Positions 33,153-41,179 of a stretch of DNA of 41,179 bases are shown piece after piece. Under the pieces are notes generated by a model. It worked only from the letters and a program-made list of their open reading frames with translations. It was not told the DNA's origin and made no database searches. This DNA comes from an uncultured Pelagibacteraceae bacterium (GTDB taxonomy: Bacteria > Pseudomonadota > Alphaproteobacteria > Pelagibacterales > Pelagibacteraceae), in NCBI GenBank assembly GCA_902587295.1, contig CACIKS010000008.1, forward strand, positions 1 to 41,179. The letters are read 5' to 3'. Each line of letters starts with the position of its first letter. Positions within the stretch are counted from its first letter, which is position 1. A program made the position numbers and the translations under genes.

Positions 33153-33866
33153 ATGAGCAAACTCATAGCAATTAGGCACGGACAGAGTACCTGGAACGCG
33201 GAAAATCGTTTCACAGGTTGGGTAGATGTTGATTTGTCTGAAAAAGGCGTTCAAGAAGCTGAGAAGTCTGGAAAATTATTGAAAGAATTGAATTTGAATT
33301 TTGATATTTTTTTTACTTCTTATCTTAAACGAGCAATAAATACCTTAGAGATAGTGTTGAAAGTTATAGGAGATAATAATAATTACATCAAAGCTTGGGA
33401 ACTTAACGAAAGACATTATGGAGCTTTAACTGGTTTGAATAAAGCTGAAACTAAAAAAAAACTGGGAGACGAACAGTTCAAAAAATACAGAAGATCTTGG
33501 AACATTCCTCCTCCAAAACTTGATAAAAATTCAACCTATAGTTCACACAAAGATCCCATATTTAAAGATTTAAAAAATATACCTGATACTGAATCGTTAA
33601 AAAATACCTATGAACGTGTTGTGCCTTATTTTGATATGAATATAAAAAAGCACTTAGAGCAAAATAAAAATATTATAATTTCAGCTCATGGAAACACTAT
33701 AAGAGCTTTGGCTAAGAAAATTTTTAATATATCAGATAAAAAAATAACTTCACTGGAGATTCCAACAGGTAATCCTTTAATAATTGACTTTGATAATTCA
33801 GGAAAAGTATTGAGTGCCAAATATTTGGATAGTACGAGAAAAAAAGAAATAATATCTAACGAATAA
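33153..33866 (+). CDS. gpmA: 2,3-bisphosphoglycerate-dependent phosphoglycerate mutase
   Basis: 237 aa. Interconverts 3- and 2-phosphoglycerate in glycolysis/gluconeogenesis. The phosphohistidine motif is RHGQSTWNAENRFTGW, with catalytic His9, and the second His lies in HGNTIRAL. KPPPKLD-like PPPKLDKNSTYSSHKDP is also typical of dPGMs. The tail overlaps murU by 11 bp (convergent). Confidence 0.95.
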   Translation: MSKLIAIRHGQSTWNAENRFTGWVDVDLSEKGVQEAEKSGKLLKELNLNFDIFFTSYLKRAINTLEIVLKVIGDNNNYIKAWELNERHYGALTGLNKAETKKKLGDEQFKKYRRSWNIPPPKLDKNSTYSSHKDPIFKDLKNIPDTESLKNTYERVVPYFDMNIKKHLEQNKNIIISAHGNTIRALAKKIFNISDKKITSLEIPTGNPLIIDFDNSGKVLSAKYLDSTRKKEIISNE

Positions 33867-34554
33867 TTTTTTTAATCAATTTTTTATAAACTTTATGACT
33901 ATTAATATGAAAGAATTTTTGTTTACTTATAACTCCTAATAGTTCTTTGTTCTTTATTAATTCATCCCAAATTACATTCATAGAAAAGGGATTAACTTTT
34001 CTTTTTTTAAAAACTGATCTATTAATAATTTGGGCTCCGGTAAAAATTAGCTTATTATTCTTTTGCCTTAAAATCTGGTTTTTTTGATTTAAATTGAAGT
34101 CTCCTTTAAATGATTTATCAAAGCTTTTTCTTTTTGATACCAAAAGCATCGTTGCTTTTTTATTCTTTAAGTAAACTTTTTCCAAATTTCTAAATTCTTT
34201 TTTATATTCTTTCCTCCAAACAGTATCAGGATTTAAAACAAAAAAAGGATGTTTTTTAAATTTTTTTGATGCATTTAAAATTCCACCACCTGTATTCAAA
34301 ATTTTTTTCTTTTCTACAACTACTTTTACACTCGAAGAAAATTTTTTTCTTTTTAAGAAATTGGTAATCTTGCTATGAAGATAATGTGCATTAACCAAAA
34401 TATGTTTCACTCCTAAAGAAGTCAAAAACCTTATACTATTTTCCAATAAGGTTATACTATTGATTGTTACAAGTGGTTTTGGAGTTTTTTTTGTAATAGG
34501 GTACATTCTTTTCCCAAAGCCTGCTCCTAAAATAATTGCTTTTTTTATTCTCAT
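33856..34554 (-). CDS. murU: N-acetylmuramate-1-phosphate uridylyltransferase-like nucleotidyltransferase
   Basis: 232-aa GT-A nucleotidyltransferase with GAGFGKRMYPITKKTPKPLV at the N-terminus. Next to an AmgK-like kinase it fits the MurNAc recycling route, forming UDP-MurNAc from MurNAc-1-P and UTP without passing through MurA/MurB. The start overlaps the amgK stop by ATGA, so both are made together. General sugar-nucleotide synthases share the fold; the pairing makes MurU the best name. Confidence 0.88.
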   Translation of the reverse strand: MRIKKAIILGAGFGKRMYPITKKTPKPLVTINSITLLENSIRFLTSLGVKHILVNAHYLHSKITNFLKRKKFSSSVKVVVEKKKILNTGGGILNASKKFKKHPFFVLNPDTVWRKEYKKEFRNLEKVYLKNKKATMLLVSKRKSFDKSFKGDFNLNQKNQILRQKNNKLIFTGAQIINRSVFKKRKVNPFSMNVIWDELIKNKELLGVISKQKFFHINSHKVYKKLIKKIIR

Positions 34555-35516
34555 TTAAAAATTTTTTTTCTCCTTATTTTTTTGTTTACGGCCTTGTTGA
34601 GTATAATTTCTAAATTTTTAAAAATTTTATTTTTTATTCTTAATTCGATTAACCTCCATGTATAAGGTAAATATTTTAAATATTGGGATTTGGAGTCCCG
34701 CTTATACAGTCTATAGAAAATTCCAAGAATCTTTAGGTTTCTCTGAATAGATAAAATATCAAAATCATTTTTTAATTGAGCTGTCTGCATTTTTTTTATG
34801 GAACATTTTTTTAAATAATACTGGAAAATTTTATCTTTTATATTAAATGGAGTGTAAACCCGCACATCATCTATTAAAGAAGCAAGATCATACATAGGGT
34901 TACCCTGTATTAAATCTTGGGTATCTATGACTCCAAGTTTATTTTTGATCGACATAATATTAGATATATGAAAATCTCTGTGAACAATAAATTGATTTTT
35001 AAAAAAAATTTTTTTATATAACTTGTTCAATTCATTTTTTATTATTCTTTTGTATTTAGAAGATTTTTTTTTACCTATAATACCTAAAAGATACCAATCA
35101 AAAAACAAATCAGACTCTTTATGTAAATTTCTAGTATTATAATTACTTATTTTAAAATATTTTCTTGGACCGTATTTAATTTTTTTTGGTGGTTTAATTC
35201 TTTGAATTTTTAATATTACATCTACACATTTCTTATAAAGACTTAATTTATTTTTAGAAGTTTTTACACTATGTAGAAGTGTATTAGTCCCCAAGTCTTC
35301 CACTTCAATAATTCCTTCTCTAAAATATTGGCTAATTAATTTAGGAGTATAAACACCCTTTTTTCTTAAAAACTTATTTACTGCTGAATAAATTATAAGA
35401 TTTTTAAATCTCTCTTTTTTAGCTGTAACAATTATTGAGGTTTTACTTCCTTTGTAAAGTCTGTAAAATTCTCTGAAAGAAGCATCACTTCTAATTTTCT
35501 TAAGTTTAAATTTCAT
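34551..35516 (-). CDS. amgK: AmgK-like anomeric sugar kinase (aminoglycoside phosphotransferase family)
   Basis: About 321 aa, kinase fold of the APH family. The catalytic loop is VHRDFHISNIM and the metal-binding motif is GVIDTQDLIQGNPMYDLASLIDD. With MurU downstream (ATGA overlap) it should phosphorylate MurNAc (and GlcNAc) at C1. I chose the ATG at 35516 over a TTG at 35543 because of its homologous N-terminus. It overlaps tsaE by 11 bp, a gene order common in Alphaproteobacteria. Confidence 0.86.
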   Translation of the reverse strand: MKFKLKKIRSDASFREFYRLYKGSKTSIIVTAKKERFKNLIIYSAVNKFLRKKGVYTPKLISQYFREGIIEVEDLGTNTLLHSVKTSKNKLSLYKKCVDVILKIQRIKPPKKIKYGPRKYFKISNYNTRNLHKESDLFFDWYLLGIIGKKKSSKYKRIIKNELNKLYKKIFFKNQFIVHRDFHISNIMSIKNKLGVIDTQDLIQGNPMYDLASLIDDVRVYTPFNIKDKIFQYYLKKCSIKKMQTAQLKNDFDILSIQRNLKILGIFYRLYKRDSKSQYLKYLPYTWRLIELRIKNKIFKNLEIILNKAVNKKIRRKKIFK

Positions 35517-35961
35517 TGATTTTAAAATTTTTCCATTTTCCAAAACCTTTGAATTTTATTTTTCTATTATCTTCCTTAAGGTCATAATAAAATGTAATCT
35601 CAAGCCTATTCTCAAAACCTTTTTTTATTTTTTCAGGCCATTCGACAATTATAATTGAATTTTTTGAATTTTCGAAAAAACCTAATTGATACAATTCTTC
35701 TATAGTTTTTAATCTATATAAATCATAGTGCATAATTTTGAGAGAATTCACTTCATACTCATACAGTAAATTAAAGGTTGGACTTAAAACTTCTGTTTTC
35801 TTAACTTTATGCTTTTCCTGTAATTGATGAATTAAACTTCTTGTAAAAGTTGTCTTTCCGCTTCCTAATTCTCCAAAAAGAAAAATGCATTCCTTGCTAG
35901 ATAGATTTGATAAAACTTTTTCTGAGATTTTATTTATTTGAGATAAATTGTATTTTAACAT
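35506..35961 (-). CDS. tsaE: tRNA threonylcarbamoyladenosine biosynthesis ATPase TsaE
   Basis: 151-aa P-loop ATPase, LFGELGSGKTTFTR (28-41), with the family segments SPTFNLLYEYE and HYDLYRLK, and the late VEWPEKI. With TsaB and TsaD it makes t6A at position 37 of ANN-decoding tRNAs. It sits 10 bp after ahcY and overlaps amgK. Confidence 0.95.
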   Translation of the reverse strand: MLKYNLSQINKISEKVLSNLSSKECIFLFGELGSGKTTFTRSLIHQLQEKHKVKKTEVLSPTFNLLYEYEVNSLKIMHYDLYRLKTIEELYQLGFFENSKNSIIIVEWPEKIKKGFENRLEITFYYDLKEDNRKIKFKGFGKWKNFKINEI

Positions 35962-35971
35962 TGGCTACTTT

Positions 35972-37261
35972 TTAGTAGCGATAGCTGTCAGATTTAAATG
36001 GTCCCTTAACATCTACACTGATATAATCTGCTTGGTTCTTTGTGAGTTTTGTTAATTTCGCCCCTACTTTCTTTAAATGTAACATCGCAACTTTTTCATC
36101 AAGATGTTTTGGCAAAACATAGACTTTTTTTTCATAATTTTTGTAATTATTCCAAAGCTCTATTTGAGCCATCACTTGGTTAGTAAAAGATGCACTCATA
36201 ACAAAACTTGGATGACCTGTTGCGCAACCAAGATTAACTAATCTTCCTTCGGCCAAAAGTATTATTCTTTTTTTATCTGGGAATTCTATTTCATGAACCT
36301 GTGGCTTTACCTCGCTCCATTTATAGTTTTTTAATGCCTCTACCTGTATTTCGTTATCAAAGTGTCCTATATTGCATAGTATTGATCTATCTTTCATTTT
36401 TCTCATATGATCGGCAGTTACCACATCTTTGTTTCCAGTGGCAGTAACAACTATATCGGCATCGCCTATTGCTTCATCCATTAATACAACTTCGTAACCT
36501 TCCATCGCTGCCTGTAAGGCACAAATAGGGTCTGCTTCTGTTACCATTACCCTTGCTCCACTTTGTCTTAAAGAGGCGGCGCTACCTTTCCCTACATCAC
36601 CGAATCCAGCCACGATTGCCGTTTTACCTGACATCATAACATCTGTGGCTCTCTTAATTCCGTCTACTAAACTTTCTCTACAACCATATAGGTTATCAAA
36701 CTTGGACTTAGTAACAGAGTCATTAACATTTATTGCTGGAACTAAAAGTTTTTTTTCTGACTCCATTTTTTTTAAAGCTTTAATTCCTGTTGTGGTTTCC
36801 TCTGATACTCCTTTAACCGATTTCAACAGATCTTTATAATCTTTGTGCATTAACGCAGTAAGGTCTCCGCCATCATCTAATAACATATTAGGTTTCCAAT
36901 CTTTTTTGCCTTCGATAGTTTGTTTAATACACCACCAATATTCTTCTTCGGTTTCTCCCTTCCAAGCAAAAACTGGAATACCCTTTTTTGCTATCGCTGC
37001 AGCTGCATGATCTTGGGTTGAAAAAATATTACAAGAAGACCATCTAACCTCGGAACCTAATTCAACTAAAGTCTCAATTAAAACTGCTGTTTGAATTGTC
37101 ATATGGAGGCATCCTAAAATTTTTGCTCCCTTTAATGGCTTCTTCCCCTGATATTCTTTTCTAAGTGCCATTAGTCCTGGCATTTCACTTTCTGCTATTG
37201 AAATTTCTTTTCTTCCAAATTCTGAAAGGTTTATATCTTTTACTTTAAAATCTTTATTCAT
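35972..37261 (-). CDS. ahcY: Adenosylhomocysteinase
   Basis: 429-aa NAD-dependent enzyme that splits S-adenosylhomocysteine into adenosine and homocysteine, so it removes the product inhibitor of methyltransferases. Signatures include [16 protein letters not shown], the NAD-binding [18 protein letters not shown] and the C-terminal FKSDSYRY. The 52 bp between it and chvG shows no SAM/SAH riboswitch core. It leads a run into tsaE, amgK and murU. It lies near cfa, a SAM consumer, but that is 20 kb away. Confidence 0.97.
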   Translation of the reverse strand: MNKDFKVKDINLSEFGRKEISIAESEMPGLMALRKEYQGKKPLKGAKILGCLHMTIQTAVLIETLVELGSEVRWSSCNIFSTQDHAAAAIAKKGIPVFAWKGETEEEYWWCIKQTIEGKKDWKPNMLLDDGGDLTALMHKDYKDLLKSVKGVSEETTTGIKALKKMESEKKLLVPAINVNDSVTKSKFDNLYGCRESLVDGIKRATDVMMSGKTAIVAGFGDVGKGSAASLRQSGARVMVTEADPICALQAAMEGYEVVLMDEAIGDADIVVTATGNKDVVTADHMRKMKDRSILCNIGHFDNEIQVEALKNYKWSEVKPQVHEIEFPDKKRIILLAEGRLVNLGCATGHPSFVMSASFTNQVMAQIELWNNYKNYEKKVYVLPKHLDEKVAMLHLKKVGAKLTKLTKNQADYISVDVKGPFKSDSYRY

Positions 37262-37313
37262 AATTAAAATCTTTTAACAATTTAATTTATAGCAATCAAG
37301 GAATTGATTATTT

Positions 37314-38852
37314 CTAACCTCTTTTTGGAAGCTGTAATTCAATTTCAGCTCCACTATTGATGTCAGATCTATTTAAAGCTCTAACGTTACCGCCGTGCAT
37401 TTCAACAATACTTTTGACAATGTTTAACCCTAAGCCCGAATGTTCTCCAAATTTTTCTGGCCTGTTGCTATAAAACCTCTTAAAAACTTTCTCAGTATTT
37501 ATTTCTTTAAAGCCTGGACCCTTGTCCTTAATTCTTATTAAGATGATATCTTTTGTACTTTCTAGCTCAATAATTATCTCACTGTTCATAGGACTGAAAG
37601 AAACTGCATTATCTAATAAGTTGGCTAAGACTTGCTCTAATCTATTTTTAATTCCAAATAATTCAAGCTTATAACCATTTAAATTTTTTCTTTTGACTGC
37701 AAATTTTATTTTTTTTTCAATAACAGTGCTGTTATTGTTAAATTCCTCTATTACATCACTAATTAAATTTTCTACATCTAAAATTTTCATTTTTTCTCTA
37801 GATAATGAGGCTTCGTCTTTTAGCATTTGTGAATAGTCAGTTATTAATCTTTCAATTCTTTCAACGTCATGACTTAAAAGTTTAATTAATTTTGTTCTCT
37901 CGTCTTGATGGGTGCTACTATCCAATAATTCTGATGCCCCTTTTAAAGATGCTAAAGGGTTCCTTATTTCATGTGCCAAATCCGCAGAGGAATTTTCTGC
38001 TCTTTGAGTTCTTTGCTGTAAATCTTTTGTCATATTATTTAGTGATCTAGATAAAAGACCCAATTCATCACTTCTGTATAGAAATCTCTCAATTTTACCT
38101 AGTGACTCATCTTTAGCCTTAATAGATTCGGTATATGCAACTAATCCTGCAATTGGATTTAAAATATATCTATTCAAAAATATCAAAAAAATGAAAATAA
38201 CCATAGCGATTGCTAAAACGGTTCTTATAATGAAATTTTTTCTTTCTTCTACTGCAGTAAGTATTTCATTAGCCTGTTCTGTAACCATAATGTATCCTAG
38301 GATTTGATTTCCTACATTAACACTGTCTAAAGTTTTTATATAAAGATTGTCGCCCTCCAATAATTCAAAGGATATCGATTCATTCTCTTTTTTTTTTATT
38401 ATCATATTTTTTATTGAATTAGTTTCTTGTAAATTTATTTCCTCAATTTTTTTTTCTACACTTTTTGGTGTCATTGAGTCGTTTGGAATTTTTTCTTCAA
38501 AAACAGTCTCTGTTTTTTTAAAAACATCTCGATCTAAATCAAGTACATTTGTATCTGCAATTAAATTGCCATCTAAGTTATAAAATTGAACTCTCTCCAA
38601 ATTTTGAAAAAGAAATCTTGTTGATAATAAAAAATTTTTTAATTCATCAATTTTAAAGCCGATTTTTAGTCTCTCTAAATGATTCGAGGTATTATTTATT
38701 ATAATCGAGTGTTTTTCAGTACGCTGCTTGACTAGATTTGGCTGAATTCCTTTTAGATAAAAAAAAGTAAATAACCCCAAAATCAAAAAAGCAAAAAAAT
38801 TAAAAATTAGAAACTTTCTTAAGATAGATGATGAGCTTTTAACTAACTTCAT
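37314..38852 (-). CDS. chvG: Sensor histidine kinase (ChvG-like)
   Basis: 512 aa. TM1 about 14-34, a periplasmic sensor domain of about 170 aa, TM2 about 207-228, a HAMP linker, HisKA with His294 in DLAHEIRNPLASL, and an ATPase domain with LDNAVSF (N box) and GLGLNIVKSIVEMHGG. It pairs with the response regulator upstream (TAATG overlap). The order next to ahcY and the sensor layout fit ChvG/ExoS, which senses envelope stress or acidity in Rhizobiales. The sensed signal is unknown here. Confidence 0.87.
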   Translation of the reverse strand: MKLVKSSSSILRKFLIFNFFAFLILGLFTFFYLKGIQPNLVKQRTEKHSIIINNTSNHLERLKIGFKIDELKNFLLSTRFLFQNLERVQFYNLDGNLIADTNVLDLDRDVFKKTETVFEEKIPNDSMTPKSVEKKIEEINLQETNSIKNMIIKKKENESISFELLEGDNLYIKTLDSVNVGNQILGYIMVTEQANEILTAVEERKNFIIRTVLAIAMVIFIFLIFLNRYILNPIAGLVAYTESIKAKDESLGKIERFLYRSDELGLLSRSLNNMTKDLQQRTQRAENSSADLAHEIRNPLASLKGASELLDSSTHQDERTKLIKLLSHDVERIERLITDYSQMLKDEASLSREKMKILDVENLISDVIEEFNNNSTVIEKKIKFAVKRKNLNGYKLELFGIKNRLEQVLANLLDNAVSFSPMNSEIIIELESTKDIILIRIKDKGPGFKEINTEKVFKRFYSNRPEKFGEHSGLGLNIVKSIVEMHGGNVRALNRSDINSGAEIELQLPKRG

Positions 38853-39550
38853 TAGTCAATGTTCCATCTATAACCGCTTCCATAGCGAGTTTCAATTGAG
38901 GAAAACTTTTCATCAACCTTTTTGAATTTTTTTCTTATTCTTTTAATGTGAGAATCAATAGTTCTATCTTCAATTTCAGTATTTTCTTTATAAGCAATAT
39001 CCATTAAGTGAGCTCTTTCTTTTATCACGCCTGGTCTTTTTGCTAATTCTTTTACAATTAAAAATTCTGTAGTGGTTAATTTTTCCGGCAAAGGTTTCCC
39101 GTTCCATTCGCATTCTAATTGGGTAGGATCAAGTTTTAGCTTGCCGTGGACGATTAAACTTTTAGATTCCTCTGTTGGATTGCTTTTTTTTCTTAATTGT
39201 ACTCTTATTCTTTCAATTAAGACCTTGATTGAAAAACCTCCTGACTTTTTTATAAAATCATCGGCGCCAAGTTTTAAACCTAGAAGCTCATCTACTTCCT
39301 CGTCTTTTGAAGTAAGAAATATTATTGGTATAGACATTTTTTTTCTTATTTTTTTTAACAATTCTTCTCCGTCCATCCTGGGCATTTTGATGTCGACTAC
39401 TGCTAAATCAGGGGGATTTCTTGAAAGTCCTACTAATGCACTCTCCCCATCTATATAAGTTTGAACTTTGAATCCCTCTCTTTCAAGGGCCATACTGATA
39501 CCAGTAAGAATGTTCCTATCGTCATCAACGAGAGCTATAGTTTTAGACAT
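38852..39550 (-). CDS. chvI: Response regulator, OmpR family (ChvI-like)
   Basis: 232 aa with a receiver domain (phosphoacceptor D53 in VVDIKMPRMDG, the Lys of the TSKDEE region) and a C-terminal winged helix of the OmpR type (TTEFLIVKELAKRPGVIKER, then DSHIKRIRKKF). It is the cognate partner of the kinase immediately downstream. Its own start at 39550 has an AGGA ribosome-binding site and a promoter candidate upstream. Confidence 0.9.
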   Translation of the reverse strand: MSKTIALVDDDRNILTGISMALEREGFKVQTYIDGESALVGLSRNPPDLAVVDIKMPRMDGEELLKKIRKKMSIPIIFLTSKDEEVDELLGLKLGADDFIKKSGGFSIKVLIERIRVQLRKKSNPTEESKSLIVHGKLKLDPTQLECEWNGKPLPEKLTTTEFLIVKELAKRPGVIKERAHLMDIAYKENTEIEDRTIDSHIKRIRKKFKKVDEKFSSIETRYGSGYRWNID

Positions 39551-39554
39551 TTCT

Positions 39555-39585
39555 ATTATCCTAATAGTTTAAAACAAATTGTCAA
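39555..39585 (-). promoter_or_regulatory. Possible promoter for chvI-chvG
   Basis: On the minus strand a perfect -35 hexamer TTGACA (39585-39580) is followed by a GATAAT at 39560-39555, with a 19-bp spacer, longer than optimal. The transcript would begin close to the chvI ATG. The -35 is good but the spacing leaves doubt. Confidence 0.33.
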
Positions 39586-39595
39586 AATTTAGGCA

Positions 39596-41179
39596 TCAGT
39601 GTGCTTCTTCCCAAGAATTTCCTGAATTAATATTAACCTCTAAAGGAATTGTAAATATATGATGTTCTGAACTTGAAACTGACTCCATTGTTTTTTTAAT
39701 AGCCTTCTCAACAGCAGATTGATTGTTTTTGAGACATTCAAAAACTAATTCATCGTGTATTTGTAAAAGCATTTGTGCATCGTATATTTTTTTTAAATTG
39801 ATTTGATTATGTAATTTAATCATTGCAAGTCTTATTATATCAGCTGCAGAGCTTTGTATCGGTGCATTTATAGCTGCTCTTTCTTGAAAACTTCTTACAC
39901 TAAAATTTTTGTCGTTAATTCCTTTTAAATGAATTCTTCTTCCAAAAATATTATTTACATAACCATTTTTTCTACAAAATTTAATTGTTGACCGCATATA
40001 ATCTTTGATTTCAGGGAATTTTTTAAAATAGGAGTTGATAAAATCTAATGCCTCATTATTAGAAACTGATATTTGCTTTGCAAGCCCATACTGTGTAATT
40101 CCATAAATAATTCCAAAGTTAATTGCTTTTGCTTTTCTTCTTAAGTTTTGGTCAACTTTGTTTATAGGAACATTAAAAACTTGGCTTGCTGTCAAGCTAT
40201 GAATATCATCTTTATTAATAAAAGCTTTTTTTAATTCTTTTACTTCTGCAAGATCGGCAAGTATTCTCATCTCTACTTGATTGTAGTCAGCGGAAATTAA
40301 AATATTATTTTTTTCTGCAACGAATGCTTTTCTTATTTCTCTACCGTCTTCTGTTTTAATAGGTATATTTTGTAAGTTAGGATCGCTGGAAGCTAATCTT
40401 CCAGTATTAGTAGCTGCTAAAAGAAATGATGTGTGCACTCTATTTGTTTTTAAATTTATATGGTCTTGAAGTGCATCCGAGTAAGTATTTTTTAGTTTAG
40501 ATAACTGTCTCCAATCTAGCACTAAACGAGGAAACTTATGACCTTTAAAAGCTAAATCTTCCAATATACTAGCACTAGTAGCTAAACTTCCTTTTTTTGT
40601 TTTTTTGAGGTTAGCAATCTTAAGTTCATTATAAATAATTTCTCCAAGTTGTTTTGGAGATCCAATATTAAATTCTTTTTTAGCCAAAAAGTAAATTTCT
40701 TTCTCTATTTTTGTAATTTTGTTTTGAAAATTTTTAGATAATTTTTTTAAATAATTCTTATTAACTTTTACACCATTTATTTCAATATCTGAAAGAACTT
40801 TCACCATAGGTTTTTCTAAAATTTCGTAAATTTTAGTAAGTTTTTCTCGATCTAGTCTTTTTTTTAATAAATTATATAATCTGAAAGTTACATCTGCATC
40901 CTCACCTGCATATTTTGTTGAGGTTTTTAAATCAACCTCTTCAAAAGAAATTTTCTTCTTTCCAGTTCCAACTAAATCTTTAAAAGAAATTGTTTTGTGT
41001 CCTAAATGAATTTCAGATAATGTATCAAGGTTATGTCGGTTTAATCCTGCATCTAAAGTATAAGAAGCAAGCATTGTATCTTCGATAGGATTCACATTAA
41101 TATCATTTTTTTTTAATATAATATTGTCAAACTTAATATTCTGTCCGATTTTCTTAATACTTTGATCCTCAAGAATGGG
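39596..41179 (-). CDS. polA: DNA polymerase I, 5' truncated
   Basis: The frame is open to the right window edge, so the N-terminal 5'-nuclease domain and part of the proofreading domain are outside; an internal GTG at 41095 is not the start. The visible part has the 3'-5' exonuclease segments DTMLASY and AGEDADVTFRLY with metal-binding Asp residues, then the family A polymerase motifs A (SADYNQVEMR), B (RRKAKAINFGIIYG) and C (QIHDELVFE). It functions in Okazaki fragment maturation and repair synthesis. It is 45 bp ahead of chvI on the same strand. Confidence 0.96.
   Translation of the reverse strand, partial: PILEDQSIKKIGQNIKFDNIILKKNDINVNPIEDTMLASYTLDAGLNRHNLDTLSEIHLGHKTISFKDLVGTGKKKISFEEVDLKTSTKYAGEDADVTFRLYNLLKKRLDREKLTKIYEILEKPMVKVLSDIEINGVKVNKNYLKKLSKNFQNKITKIEKEIYFLAKKEFNIGSPKQLGEIIYNELKIANLKKTKKGSLATSASILEDLAFKGHKFPRLVLDWRQLSKLKNTYSDALQDHINLKTNRVHTSFLLAATNTGRLASSDPNLQNIPIKTEDGREIRKAFVAEKNNILISADYNQVEMRILADLAEVKELKKAFINKDDIHSLTASQVFNVPINKVDQNLRRKAKAINFGIIYGITQYGLAKQISVSNNEALDFINSYFKKFPEIKDYMRSTIKFCRKNGYVNNIFGRRIHLKGINDKNFSVRSFQERAAINAPIQSSAADIIRLAMIKLHNQINLKKIYDAQMLLQIHDELVFECLKNNQSAVEKAIKKTMESVSSSEHHIFTIPLEVNINSGNSWEEAH

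Noticed and set aside
37262-37313. Possible SAM/SAH riboswitch before ahcY
   Set aside because: The gap is only 52 bp, AT-rich, and holds no conserved stem or core matching SAH or SAM riboswitches.

Overview
This 41 kb window comes from a very AT-rich, highly compacted alphaproteobacterial genome, most like the SAR11/Pelagibacterales group or a similarly streamlined marine lineage. Supporting signs are Lys/Asn/Ile-rich proteins, neighbouring genes that overlap by 1 to 50 bp, no gene-free stretch above 300 bp, an ATPase-inhibitor zeta (DUF1476) gene, a ChvG/ChvI-type two-component pair, and the order aroA-cmk-rpsA-ihfB. The exact lineage cannot be fixed from the sequence alone. I saw no tRNA, rRNA, CRISPR array, transposase, integrase or phage gene.

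Left part (1-8.5 kb, + strand): one dense run of core genes, aroA (5' end outside the window), cmk, rpsA, ihfB, pyrF, a TrpB-like and a TrpA-like gene, accD and folC. Two things stand out. The TrpB/TrpA pair keeps the family folds and the alpha-subunit catalytic residues, but nearly every canonical beta active-site motif is changed, and the known alpha-beta salt bridge is lost on both sides. accD is split by one extra T in a nine-T run.

Second part (8.5-12.1 kb, - strand): trxA, then a translationally coupled four-gene cassette: a 128-aa unknown, a DUF2130 coiled-coil protein with a PD-(D/E)xK-like nuclease core, an SbcB-like exonuclease I and a 101-aa unknown. A near-consensus promoter lies in front of it.

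Middle (12-33 kb): accessory and household genes in short operons. They are DUF3047, a TauD-type dioxygenase, small lipoprotein and membrane ORFs, a NAPE-PLD-like metallo-hydrolase, a lysine-tailed coiled-coil protein, cyclopropane fatty acid synthase, a DapA-family aldolase/lyase, a heptosyltransferase-like enzyme, a DnaJ-domain membrane protein, oligopeptidase B, a purine permease convergent with a phosphoribosyltransferase across a strong bidirectional terminator, an AlkA-like glycosylase, an EamA exporter, msrA, a sulfurtransferase, an RND pump and its adaptor, a lytic transglycosylase, a thermonuclease-like protein, the zeta subunit, a VanZ-like protein, cutA and gpmA.

Right part (33.8-41.2 kb, - strand): murU and amgK (MurNAc recycling), tsaE (tRNA t6A), ahcY, chvG/chvI and polA (5' end outside the window). 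The best candidates for undescribed biology are the remodelled TrpBA-like pair and the exonuclease I/DUF2130 cassette.
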